A stretch of 64,000 nucleotides of DNA from Alistipes sp. GTDB taxonomy: Bacteria; Bacteroidota; Bacteroidia; Bacteroidales; Rikenellaceae. Shown in pieces: positions 1 through 7,814 of the stretch. How positions within the stretch are numbered: the first letter of the stretch is position 1; every line of letters starts with the position of its first letter. Both the position numbers and the translations under genes were made by a program. The notes beneath the pieces were generated by a model. That model searched no databases. It had not been told where the DNA came from and saw nothing but the letters and a program-made list of their open reading frames with translations. The DNA is taken from positions 37,554-101,553 of the forward strand of contig JAGBTQ010000016.1 of NCBI GenBank assembly GCA_017631275.1, written 5' to 3'.

Positions 1-420
1 CTGAAGCTTGCCCGAGGCGAGATATGCATCAAGCTCCTCCTTCGCCCAGCCCGACTTACTCTCCTCTTGTGCCACGTGCACCTCCAATAAGATGTCGATT
101 GTTCGGTTGTGCTTCGCCGCCTGCTTCTCAATCTCCTCGATGAGTCGCTCGGAGTCTACCGACGATATCATCGACACAAAGGGGGCGATATACTTCACCT
201 TGTTTGTCTGGAGATGGCCAATCATGTGCCAGCAAATATCTTTTGGTAGCACCTCATATTTTGCTGTCATCTCCTGAGGTCGGCTCTCGCCAAATATCCT
301 CTGACCAGCGTCGTATGCCTCTTGTAGTCGCTCGGCAGGGTGAAACTTCGACACTGCCACAAGCTTAACGCCCTCGGGGAGTGTTGCCTTAATTCTATCT
401 AAACGCTCTTTGATATTCAT
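1..420 (-). CDS. YggS/PLPBP-family pyridoxal-phosphate-binding protein (5' part, cut by window edge)
   Basis: This is the N-terminal 140 residues of a YggS/PROSC-type protein, which controls pyridoxal phosphate homeostasis in the cytoplasm. The reading frame starts at the ATG complementary to 418-420 and runs off the window at base 1 without a stop. Visible family motifs are KLVAVSKFHP, which carries the Lys that binds PLP, FGESRPQE, and WHMIGHLQTNK. The family is normally about 220-230 residues, so roughly 85 are missing. A TAACTTTG promoter box lies just upstream on the minus strand. The identification is firm; only the C-terminus is unseen. Confidence 0.93.
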   Translation of the reverse strand, partial: MNIKERLDRIKATLPEGVKLVAVSKFHPAERLQEAYDAGQRIFGESRPQEMTAKYEVLPKDICWHMIGHLQTNKVKYIAPFVSMISSVDSERLIEEIEKQAAKHNRTIDILLEVHVAQEESKSGWAKEELDAYLASGKLQ

Positions 421-440
421 TGTCGTGGTTTTATTTTTCA

Positions 441-448
441 CAAAGTTA
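441..448 (-). promoter_or_regulatory. -7 promoter box for the YggS-like gene
   Basis: On the minus strand this reads TAACTTTG, which fits the Bacteroidetes sigma -7 consensus TAnnTTTG. It lies 21 bases before the start codon, leaving room for a short leader. Confidence 0.55.
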
Positions 449-491
449 TAAATTATTGGTGACGATGACAACTTATTCGAAATAAATTTGT

Positions 492-499
492 ATCTTTGA
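492..499 (+). promoter_or_regulatory. -7 promoter box for the C69 peptidase gene
   Basis: TATCTTTG on the plus strand, 49 bases before the start codon at 549. It faces away from the YggS promoter at 441-448, so the 421-548 gap is a divergent promoter region. Confidence 0.55.
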
Positions 500-548
500 A
501 GGATTTTATGAATTAACATAAGTATTAATAATAACCTAAAACCTAAGT

Positions 549-2177
549 ATGAAACGTTTTTTTAAGCTTGTTGCCCTTGTGGGCGCATTCGTTGGCTCTG
601 TTCAGATGGCTGACGCTTGTACAAACTTTATCGTTACGCGTGGCGCTTCTGCCGATGGCTCTAACATGGTGACCTACGCTGCCGACTCACACGGCTTGTA
701 TGGCTCGTTGTATAGCTACGTTCCTGGTGCTTTCACCGCTATGATGGACGTAACTGAGTGGGATACTGGTCGCTACATCGGTCAGATTGCTCAGGCTCAG
801 ATCACTTACCGCACTTTGGGTAACTCTAACGAGCACTCATTGTTCATCACCGAGACCACATTCGGTGGTCGCCCCGAGTTGGAGAATCCTAACGGTGGCA
901 TCGACTACGGCTCACTCATCTACATCACCTTGCAGCGCGCTAAGACTGCTCGTGAGGCTATCAACATCATCGTAGAGTTGGCTAACACCTATGGCTACTG
1001 CTCATCTGGTGAGTCGTTCTCTATCATTGACCAGAACGAGGCTTGGATCATGGAGCTTATTGGCAAGGGTCCCGACCAGAAGGGTATCGTGTGGGTTGCT
1101 TTGCGTATTCCTGATGGCTATGTATCGGCTCACGCTAACCAGGCACGTATCACCACATTCCCATGGAAGGATAAGGAGAACTGCCTCTATGCTAAGGATG
1201 TAGCTAAGTTCGCACGCGAGAAGGGTTGGTTTACTGGCAAGGATGCTGACTTCAGCTTTGCTGATGCCTATGCTCCACTCGATTTCGGTGCTATGCGTGG
1301 TTGCGAGGCTCGTGTATGGGCATTCTTCCGCACTGTGGCTGCCGACATGGACCAGTATGAGGACTATGCTATGGGCCACAACCCAAACAACCGTATGCCT
1401 TTGTGGGTTAAGCCTACTGAGAAGATTACCGTTAAGACTTTGATGGACTGCATGCGCGACCACTACGAGGGTACAAAGATGGATATGACTACCGACATCG
1501 GTGCTGGTGGCGAGGAGTGTCCTTACCGTTGGCGTCCTATGTACTTCACCGTTGACGGCGTGGAGTACTGCAACGAGCGTGCTACAGCTACTCAGCAGAC
1601 AGGCTTCTGGTTGGTAGGTCAGGCACGTCCTGAGAAGGTGGGTATCTTGTGGTTCGGTACCGACGATGCTGCAACATCGCCACTTACTCCTATCTACGTT
1701 AACTCTACCGAGGTTCCTGAGTGCTTGCGCGAGGGTAATGGCTCAATGCTCGAGTACTCTGACACAGCTATGTTCTGGGTGACTAACCGCATCGCTCAGT
1801 TTGCTTACTTGCGCTATAATATTATAGGTAAGCACGTGCGCTCAGAGGTTGACAAGTGGGAGAACGAGATGATTGCTCGCGTTGCTGATGTCGATGCTCA
1901 GATTGCTGCTGCAGAGTGTGGCTGCGAGAAGGCGAAGATTGCTACCGAGTTCTCTGTAGCTCAGGCTCAGACATTGTTCGAGAAGTGGGATAACCTCGAT
2001 AAGTACCTCATGGTTAAGTATATCGACGGTAATGTCAAGGGCGAGGACGCTAATGGTTTCATCGACAATGGCAACGGCAAGGATATCCCTGGTAAGATTG
2101 AGCAGCCAGGCTACACTGAGCGCTGGAAGCGTGCTGTAGCAGCTGATAAGGGCGATATTTTGAAGGTTGTTAAGTAA
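549..2177 (+). CDS. Secreted C69-family dipeptidase (PepD-like)
   Basis: The product is a 542-residue peptidase of family C69, an N-terminal-nucleophile class that cleaves dipeptides. A signal peptide occupies about residues 1-23 (KRFFKLVALVGAFVGSVQMADA) and is followed directly by Cys-Thr-Asn-Phe. In the family this Cys becomes the N-terminal catalytic nucleophile after processing, so export and activation are probably linked. The conserved stretch EHSLFITETTFGG and the Glu-rich C-terminal helix region are present, and the length is normal for the family. It is probably monocistronic or loosely linked to lpdA, which starts 25 bases downstream. The protein most likely acts in the periplasm on peptide degradation products. 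Confidence 0.9.
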   Translation: MKRFFKLVALVGAFVGSVQMADACTNFIVTRGASADGSNMVTYAADSHGLYGSLYSYVPGAFTAMMDVTEWDTGRYIGQIAQAQITYRTLGNSNEHSLFITETTFGGRPELENPNGGIDYGSLIYITLQRAKTAREAINIIVELANTYGYCSSGESFSIIDQNEAWIMELIGKGPDQKGIVWVALRIPDGYVSAHANQARITTFPWKDKENCLYAKDVAKFAREKGWFTGKDADFSFADAYAPLDFGAMRGCEARVWAFFRTVAADMDQYEDYAMGHNPNNRMPLWVKPTEKITVKTLMDCMRDHYEGTKMDMTTDIGAGGEECPYRWRPMYFTVDGVEYCNERATATQQTGFWLVGQARPEKVGILWFGTDDAATSPLTPIYVNSTEVPECLREGNGSMLEYSDTAMFWVTNRIAQFAYLRYNIIGKHVRSEVDKWENEMIARVADVDAQIAAAECGCEKAKIATEFSVAQAQTLFEKWDNLDKYLMVKYIDGNVKGEDANGFIDNGNGKDIPGKIEQPGYTERWKRAVAADKGDILKVVK

Positions 2178-2202
2178 TCTCCACAAACCTAAGACTATCA
2201 CT

Positions 2203-3582
2203 ATGGAAAGATACGATATTATCGTTATTGGCTCGGGCCCTGGTGGCTATGTAGCAGCTATTCGTGCTGCGCAGTGTGGCAAGCGTGTAGCTATCGTTGA
2301 GAAGGCTGATGCGGGTGGCGTATGCCTCAACTGGGGTTGTATCCCTACCAAGGCTCTTGTGCGCTCGGCACAGGTATTCGCCGACTGCAAGGCTGCTGCA
2401 TCATTTGGTGTAGATATCGAGGGCGAGGTTAAGCCTAACTGGACAAAGATGGTGGAGCGCGAGCGCATGGTGGCAACAACCATGAACAAGGGCGTTCAGT
2501 TCCTCCTTAAGAAAAATAACATCGATGTTATTGCTGGCTTCGGTCGCCTCAAGGCTGCCGATGTTGTTGAGGTTGAGGGTGTCGACTACGAGGCTGATAA
2601 CATCATCTTGGCAACAGGTGCACGCCCTCGCGTGATGCCTTTCATGCCTATCGACGGCAAGCATATCATCTCCTCTAAGGAGGCTTTGGTGTTGCCTGAG
2701 TTGCCTGAGAGTATGGTTGTTGTTGGCTCGGGCGCTATTGGCTCGGAGTTTGCCTACATCTACGCTACTATGGGCGTTAAGGTGACTATTGTCGAGTATA
2801 TGCCACAGATTATGCCTCTCGAGGACGAGGATACTGCCAAGGCTATGGAGCGTGCCTTTAGAAAGCTACGTGCTACGGTCATGACCTCTACTACCGTGAA
2901 GCAGGTTACCGTGCGTGAGGACGGCAAGTGTGACGTGGAGATCGAGGGTAAGAAGGGTGCTCAGACGCTCGAGGCTGACATCGTTTTGTCGGCTGTGGGT
3001 ATCAAGTCTAACATCGAGGATATGGGCCTTGAGGAGCTTGGTATAGCTATCGAGCGCGACAAGATCAAGGTAGATGAGCACTTCAAAACATCTGTAGATG
3101 GCGTATATGCTATCGGCGATATCGTGGCTACACCAGCCCTTGCACACGTGGCATCTGCCGAGGCTATCCACTGCGTTGAGCATATCTGCGGCTTGAACCC
3201 CGAGCCTATCGACTACTCGACAATCCCATCATGCATCTTCACATCGCCTGAGGTTGCATCGGTAGGTATGACCGAGGCGCAGGTCAAGGCACAGGGCATC
3301 GAGTATAAGGTGGGTAAGTTCCCATACACCGCATCGGGCAAGGCTACAGCTGCGGGCGAGCGTGATGGCTTCGTGAAGCTCATCTTCGACGCTGATGAGA
3401 AGTTGCTTGGCGCTCACTTTGTAGGTCACAACGTCACCGAGATGATTGGTGAGCCTACACTCGCTAAGGTGTTGGGTGTCAATGCTCACCGCATAGCACG
3501 CACCATTCACGCACACCCATCTATGCATGAGGCAGTTATGGAGGCGGCGGAGGATGCTCTTGGTTGTGCTATCCACATGTAA
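2203..3582 (+). CDS. lpdA: Dihydrolipoyl dehydrogenase (E3)
   Basis: FAD-dependent E3 subunit that reoxidises the dihydrolipoyl group of 2-oxoacid dehydrogenase or glycine-cleavage complexes, using NAD+. The start chosen is the ATG giving MERYDIIVIG, because the FAD-binding GSGPGG motif follows at once; an upstream ATG at 2167 would add 12 residues that overlap the peptidase gene. The redox-active disulfide motif GGVCLNWGCIPTKAL lies at about residues 39-53, the NAD-binding GSGAIGSEF is central, and the C-terminal HAHPSMHE carries the catalytic His-Glu pair. At 459 residues it is a normal length. The stop codon is also the left edge of a palindromic intergenic element. Confidence 0.95.
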   Translation: MERYDIIVIGSGPGGYVAAIRAAQCGKRVAIVEKADAGGVCLNWGCIPTKALVRSAQVFADCKAAASFGVDIEGEVKPNWTKMVERERMVATTMNKGVQFLLKKNNIDVIAGFGRLKAADVVEVEGVDYEADNIILATGARPRVMPFMPIDGKHIISSKEALVLPELPESMVVVGSGAIGSEFAYIYATMGVKVTIVEYMPQIMPLEDEDTAKAMERAFRKLRATVMTSTTVKQVTVREDGKCDVEIEGKKGAQTLEADIVLSAVGIKSNIEDMGLEELGIAIERDKIKVDEHFKTSVDGVYAIGDIVATPALAHVASAEAIHCVEHICGLNPEPIDYSTIPSCIFTSPEVASVGMTEAQVKAQGIEYKVGKFPYTASGKATAAGERDGFVKLIFDADEKLLGAHFVGHNVTEMIGEPTLAKVLGVNAHRIARTIHAHPSMHEAVMEAAEDALGCAIHM

Positions 3583-3708
3583 TTTGTTGTGATAAGGGGT
3601 CGATTGCGGCCCCTAGAAAAAATGCCACCAATGGGACGTACATCTAGTACTACCCATCGGTGGCATTTTTGCCGAGTGTAGCACTCGGCGCCCTTCTGAC
3701 AACAAATT
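3581..3708. repeat. Structured intergenic element, copy A (GTAC-loop palindrome)
   Basis: A 128-base element bounded by a perfect 10-base inverted repeat, AATTTGTTGT and ACAACAAATT. Inside it are nested stems: GGGGTC with GGCCCC, a long hairpin built on GCCACC and GGTGGC around GTAC-atcta-GTAC, and GCCGAGTG-tag-CACTCGGC. Copy D at 43355-43482 is nearly identical, while B, C and E share only the design. It starts on the lpdA stop codon, so it may also end transcription. Confidence 0.85.
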
Positions 3709-3734
3709 TAGTGGTGCTAATCGAGGTGGAATTT

Positions 3735-4020
3735 ATGGGGAGAATAGGAAGAATAGGGAGTATAGATAGGATAGGACTATGATACCCTCGCCTAATCGTC
3801 CTAATAATCCTAAGACCGATAGGACCAATAAGACCATTAGGAAATTTGTCCGCAACCATCTTAATCGTCCTAAGGTCCTAAGGTCCCAATCGTCCTAATC
3901 GTCCTAATCGTCCTAATCTCCTTAAATTCCTTAAACTCTCTAAATTCACTATCTCCGCGCTCCTCATTTATCTCATTCGTCCCATTCCCCCTATCTTCCC
4001 ACCTCTCCCACAAAATAAAC
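3735..4020. repeat. Pyrimidine-rich degenerate 9-mer repeat tract
   Basis: There is no plausible gene here. The plus strand is rich in CCTAATCGT, TCCTAAT and CCTTAAATT units. Perfect 9-base copies of CGTCCTAAT occur at 3891-3917, and looser TCCCATT units lie near the right end. The same kind of tract follows the palindromic elements at 38.3-38.6 kb and 43.4-43.5 kb. Confidence 0.7.
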
Positions 4021-4052
4021 CCCGAGTGAACCACACTTTGCCCTTTTTTTCT

Positions 4053-4060
4053 TATCTTTG
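4053..4060 (+). promoter_or_regulatory. -7 promoter box for truA
   Basis: TATCTTTG ending 19 bases before the ATG at 4080. No clear -33 TTG is seen at the usual spacing, since the preceding TTTG is only 12 bases away. Confidence 0.5.
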
Positions 4061-4079
4061 TGCAGAAAATAGGATTTCT

Positions 4080-4808
4080 ATGCGCTACTTTATCGAACTA
4101 CAATACGACGGTGCTGCCTACTTTGGTTGGCAGCGACAGCCCAATGCTGTGACTGTGCAGGGCATGATCGAGGATAAGCTCTCGATGCTTCGTCGCACAC
4201 CTACCGAGATTGTGGGTGCTGGACGCACCGACACGGGCGTGAATGCCTCGTTCTATGTGGCGCATTTCGATAGCGACACAGAGGTAGACTGCCACCAGCT
4301 ATGCTACAAGCTAAACAAGGTGTTGCCCGATGACATAGCCATTAAGCGCATCTACGAGGTCGAGCCTCAGAAGCATGCTCGCTTCGATGCCAAGATGCGT
4401 GAATACACCTACTTTATTGTGATGTGTAAATCGCCATTTCGTCGCTTCTCGGCATGGCATTTTGCTGTCGATTTAGATGTTGAGAAGATGAATGCGGCAG
4501 CTGCCAAACTCCTTGACTATGAGGATTTCACATCGTTTGCCAAGCTTAACTCAAACAACAAGACAAACATCTGTCATGTGACGCATGCCGAGTGGGTCGT
4601 TGAGAGCGATGGAACGCTCCGTTTCACTATCCGTGCAGATAGGTTTTTGCGCAATATGATACGTGCCATTGTGGGTACTTTGGTCGATGTCGGTCGTGGC
4701 AGATATAGTGTCGATGAGTTCGAGGATATTATCCGCTCCAAGGACCTCAGCCGCTCAAGCGCTGGAGCTCCCGCCTGCGGACTCTTCCTCTCCGATGTGC
4801 AATACTAA
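4080..4808 (+). CDS. truA: tRNA pseudouridine(38-40) synthase TruA
   Basis: Isomerises uridine to pseudouridine at tRNA positions 38-40 in the anticodon arm. The start chosen gives MRYFIELQYDGAAYFGWQRQPN, the usual TruA N-terminus; a longer frame from 4026 would run through the promoter. The catalytic Asp is in GAGRTDTGVNA at about residues 44-54, and the C-terminal RFLRNMIRAIVGTLVDVGRG is typical. At 242 residues it is a normal length. It stands alone between its own promoter and a strong terminator. Confidence 0.95.
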   Translation: MRYFIELQYDGAAYFGWQRQPNAVTVQGMIEDKLSMLRRTPTEIVGAGRTDTGVNASFYVAHFDSDTEVDCHQLCYKLNKVLPDDIAIKRIYEVEPQKHARFDAKMREYTYFIVMCKSPFRRFSAWHFAVDLDVEKMNAAAAKLLDYEDFTSFAKLNSNNKTNICHVTHAEWVVESDGTLRFTIRADRFLRNMIRAIVGTLVDVGRGRYSVDEFEDIIRSKDLSRSSAGAPACGLFLSDVQY

Positions 4809-4831
4809 TCAGGTGCAAAAAAAAGCAAAAC

Positions 4832-4866
4832 GCCCTATCGACTTTGAGTTTCGATAGGGCATTTTT
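4832..4866 (+). terminator. Rho-independent terminator of truA
   Basis: GCCCTATCG is paired with CGATAGGGC around a short loop and is followed by ATTTTTG. An A-rich run precedes the stem. Confidence 0.85.
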
Positions 4867-4953
4867 GTGTGTCTAAGCCTTGCCATTGAGCTAATATTAT
4901 GGTTAATCTCCATTTATTTTATTTCAGGTGTTAAATAATCTAAAATTATTTAG

Positions 4954-4961
4954 TATCTTTG
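4954..4961 (+). promoter_or_regulatory. -7 promoter box of the dapB-lepB-uvrA operon
   Basis: TATCTTTG, 32 bases before the dapB ATG, in the AT-rich gap after the truA terminator. It is the only good promoter seen before the six-gene run that ends at 12457. Confidence 0.6.
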
Positions 4962-4993
4962 CACACTTAGCAAATTAAACAAAAATAACATAT

Positions 4994-5704
4994 ATGAATT
5001 GTGCGATTATTGGTCACGGTAAGATGGGCCGTGAGATTGAGCGTATTTTGGCAGAGCGTGGTCATAAGGTGGTGCTCGTTATCGACGAGAATAACGCCAC
5101 AGAGCTTACTGCCGAGAACCTTGAGGGCGTAGATGTAGCCTTCGAGTTTACAACTCCTGATACAGCAGCAAACAATGTGCGCACCGTGCTTGAGGCGGGT
5201 CGCAGGGTGGTGTGTGGCACCACAGGCTGGCTTAAGGAGCTTAAAAACATGGAGGCTCTTGCCGAGGAGCGTGGTGGTGCGTTGTTCTACGCCTCAAACT
5301 TCTCTATTGGCGTGAACATTATGTTTCAGATTAACCGCCGCTTGGCAGAGCTGATGAACCCACACGCCGAGTACAATGTGCGTATCGAGGAGACCCACCA
5401 CATGTGGAAGAAGGACTCGCCAAGTGGTACAGCAATTACGCTTGCTGAGGGTATCATCGAGGGCTTGGAGCGTAAGTCGTCGTGGGTGAACAACCGCAAG
5501 GGTAAGGCCGAGGAGGTAGAGATTGAGTCGCACCGCGAGGGCATGGTGCCAGGTATCCATACCATTACCTACACCGCAGCCGACGACGTGTTGACACTCA
5601 AGCACAACATCGTTAACCGTCGCGCCTTGGCTCTTGGTGCAGTTGTTGCGGGCGAGTATCTCCAGGATAAGCAGGGTGTACACACCATGGACAACCTCCT
5701 TTAA
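4994..5704 (+). CDS. dapB: 4-hydroxy-tetrahydrodipicolinate reductase
   Basis: NAD(P)H-dependent step of the diaminopimelate/lysine pathway, feeding peptidoglycan synthesis. The N-terminal nucleotide-binding loop is GHGKMGREIE (residues 8-17). EFTTPD, CGTTGW and NFSIGVN are family signatures, and EETHHMWKKDSPSGTA holds the catalytic His-His and the Lys plus the SGTA phosphate-like loop. At 236 residues it is short but within range for Bacteroidetes. It is the first gene of an operon, with lepB starting 9 bases after its stop. Confidence 0.95.
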   Translation: MNCAIIGHGKMGREIERILAERGHKVVLVIDENNATELTAENLEGVDVAFEFTTPDTAANNVRTVLEAGRRVVCGTTGWLKELKNMEALAEERGGALFYASNFSIGVNIMFQINRRLAELMNPHAEYNVRIEETHHMWKKDSPSGTAITLAEGIIEGLERKSSWVNNRKGKAEEVEIESHREGMVPGIHTITYTAADDVLTLKHNIVNRRALALGAVVAGEYLQDKQGVHTMDNLL

Positions 5705-5713
5705 CTCTTCGCT

Positions 5714-7168
5714 ATGAAAAAAATGTTTACCTCACTGAAGGGCTTTTTTACGAGCAGGTGGCTCTTGGCCTCTATCGTAGCACTTATCGTCGCCGCTTTT
5801 GCCATCTGGTATGGCGCGGCGTGGTGCATCATCATAGCTCTGCCCATTATCTACGACTACTACATCGGTGGCAACGTGGCACGCTGGCACAAGGCGCTCA
5901 TGGCTAAGTACAAGTGGTGGCGAGTGACGTATGCCGTGTGGTGTGCTTTGGTCTTTGCCCTTGTTGTGGGCGTGATACTCCACATGCTCATCTTTAGGTG
6001 GAATGGCATATTCCTACTCACCATTGCCGTGGTCTTTGGCTACGCCTTGTGGGAGGAGCTTAAGCGTCAGAGCAGCCTCTACGAGTGGCTCTACGACTGG
6101 GTGCACTCGATAATCTTTGCTACGGTTGTTGCTACACTCATTCAGCTATACTGGTTTCAGGCATTTGTTATCCCCACGGGCTCTATGGAGAGCACCCTTA
6201 TGGCGGGCGACTATATCATTGTGAACAAGACGTCGTATGGCCCACGTGTGCCTATGACACCGCTATCATTCCCGTTTGTTCACAACACGATGCCACTAAA
6301 CCCTGAGAAGCAGTCCTTCTCTACGGCATGGCAGCGCGACTATCGTCGCTTAGCGTCGAATGGTGGTGTTGAGCGTGGCGATGTTGTTGTGTTTAACTTC
6401 CCCGAGGGCGACACCGTTGTCATGGAGCGTGCTGCCGAGAGCTACTACCAGATGTTGCTCTCTAACGAGTTTGGTCGCACGGAGGCTGAGCGCAGACGCA
6501 ACATTGCAGAGAACTACACCATCGTGATACGCCCACTCGACAAGAAGGAGAACTACATCAAGCGCTGCGTGGCTGTTGCTGGCGATACGTTGCAGATTAA
6601 GGACGGTAGGGTATATACCAATGGCGAGCTCGAGCCTGAGATTCCTAACAAGCAGTACTACTACGACATCTACAATAAGGCAACGGGCCGCGTGCAGGCA
6701 AATGTGCTACTGCGTGATACTGAGCTTCAAAACTATGCCGACACCACTCGTTATCATCTAAGTAAGTCGTTGGGCTACGCTGGCGAGATGCTTATACCTC
6801 ACCGTATAAAGACAAATTGGACCCTCGATGATTTCGGCCCTGTGTGGGTGCCTAAGGCTGGCGAGAGTATCGAGCTTAACGACTACAATGTGGCTATGTA
6901 TGGTCGCTGCATTGCAGTGTATGAGGGCCATAATCTTGAGCAGCGCGATGGCAAATACTTCATTGATGGTGTTGAGGCTACGGAGTACCGCTTCGAGCAG
7001 GACTACTACTTCATGATGGGCGATAATCGCCATGGCTCGCTCGACTCACGCTTCTGGGGCTTTGTGCCTGAGGATCACATCGTGGGCAAGGCCTCGTTTG
7101 TCTGGTTCTCGGTCGATCCTAATGTTGGCGGTGTTCGCTTCGAGCGAATGTTTAAGGCTATTAAGTAA
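5714..7168 (+). CDS. lepB: Signal peptidase I
   Basis: Membrane-bound peptidase that removes signal peptides from exported proteins. Several N-terminal membrane segments (about residues 15-130) precede the periplasmic catalytic domain. The catalytic Ser is in IPTGSMEST (about Ser157) and the general-base Lys in NYIKRCVAVAGD (about Lys283). MGDNRHGSLDSRFWGFVP is the C-terminal box. At 484 residues it is much longer than the E. coli enzyme, with a large insertion between the Ser and Lys boxes, as is common in Bacteroidetes. It sits between dapB and the IMPACT-family gene in one operon. Confidence 0.95.
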   Translation: MKKMFTSLKGFFTSRWLLASIVALIVAAFAIWYGAAWCIIIALPIIYDYYIGGNVARWHKALMAKYKWWRVTYAVWCALVFALVVGVILHMLIFRWNGIFLLTIAVVFGYALWEELKRQSSLYEWLYDWVHSIIFATVVATLIQLYWFQAFVIPTGSMESTLMAGDYIIVNKTSYGPRVPMTPLSFPFVHNTMPLNPEKQSFSTAWQRDYRRLASNGGVERGDVVVFNFPEGDTVVMERAAESYYQMLLSNEFGRTEAERRRNIAENYTIVIRPLDKKENYIKRCVAVAGDTLQIKDGRVYTNGELEPEIPNKQYYYDIYNKATGRVQANVLLRDTELQNYADTTRYHLSKSLGYAGEMLIPHRIKTNWTLDDFGPVWVPKAGESIELNDYNVAMYGRCIAVYEGHNLEQRDGKYFIDGVEATEYRFEQDYYFMMGDNRHGSLDSRFWGFVPEDHIVGKASFVWFSVDPNVGGVRFERMFKAIK

Positions 7169-7179
7169 TAATTTAAGAC

Positions 7180-7782
7180 GTGGCAGCAGATAGCTTCAAA
7201 ACCATTGCACGTGCCGCTGAGACAACCTATCGTCAGCTAAGCAGCAAGTTTCTTACCTATGCCTACCCCGTAGAGACGGAGGCAGAGATTAAGGAGCACC
7301 TCGATGCGTTGCGCAAGCGTTGGTACGACGCTACGCACCACTGCTATGCTTGGCGCTTGGGCCCTCATGGCGAGCAGTTTAGGGCTAACGACGATGGCGA
7401 GCCCTCATCTACTGCGGGCAAGCCTATCCTTGGTCAGCTCCTCTCGCAGGAGATAACCAATTGCCTTGTGGTTGTCGTGCGCTATTTTGGTGGTACGAAG
7501 CTCGGCGTGCCAGGTCTTATTGCCGCATATAAGGAGTCTACAGCGCAGGTCTTGGCCGAGTGCGAGATTATTGAAAAGACTGTCGACGTAAACATACGTG
7601 TCGAGTTCTCGTACGTTGCCATGAACGACATCATGCGCATAGTCAAGGATATGCAGCCACGCATCGTCGATCAACTCTTCGACAACCTCTGTACCATGAC
7701 CCTCTCTATCCGCGAGTCGGAGTCGGAGCAACTGCTCGGTCGCCTCGAGAAGGTTGAGGGCGCAACGGTGGAGGTCATATAG
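7180..7782 (+). CDS. YigZ/IMPACT-family protein (UPF0029)
   Basis: A 200-residue protein of the YigZ/IMPACT family, whose bacterial members have no settled biochemical role. It begins with GTG, 11 bases after lepB; the alternative would be far internal. The signature runs through AWRLGPHGEQFRANDDGEP, TAGKPILGQL and VVVRYFGGTKLG (about residues 50-110). A shorter C-terminal alpha/beta domain follows. It has no promoter of its own, so it depends on the dapB operon promoter. Confidence 0.9.
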   Translation: MAADSFKTIARAAETTYRQLSSKFLTYAYPVETEAEIKEHLDALRKRWYDATHHCYAWRLGPHGEQFRANDDGEPSSTAGKPILGQLLSQEITNCLVVVVRYFGGTKLGVPGLIAAYKESTAQVLAECEIIEKTVDVNIRVEFSYVAMNDIMRIVKDMQPRIVDQLFDNLCTMTLSIRESESEQLLGRLEKVEGATVEVI

Positions 7783-7814
7783 CCAACAATTCACGTTACA
7801 TCTATCTCATAGCT

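Noticed and set aside
1002-1463. A 153-codon open frame antisense to the C69 peptidase gene
   Set aside because: It is a shadow of a well-supported gene; the codons have no coding character and there is no promoter for it.
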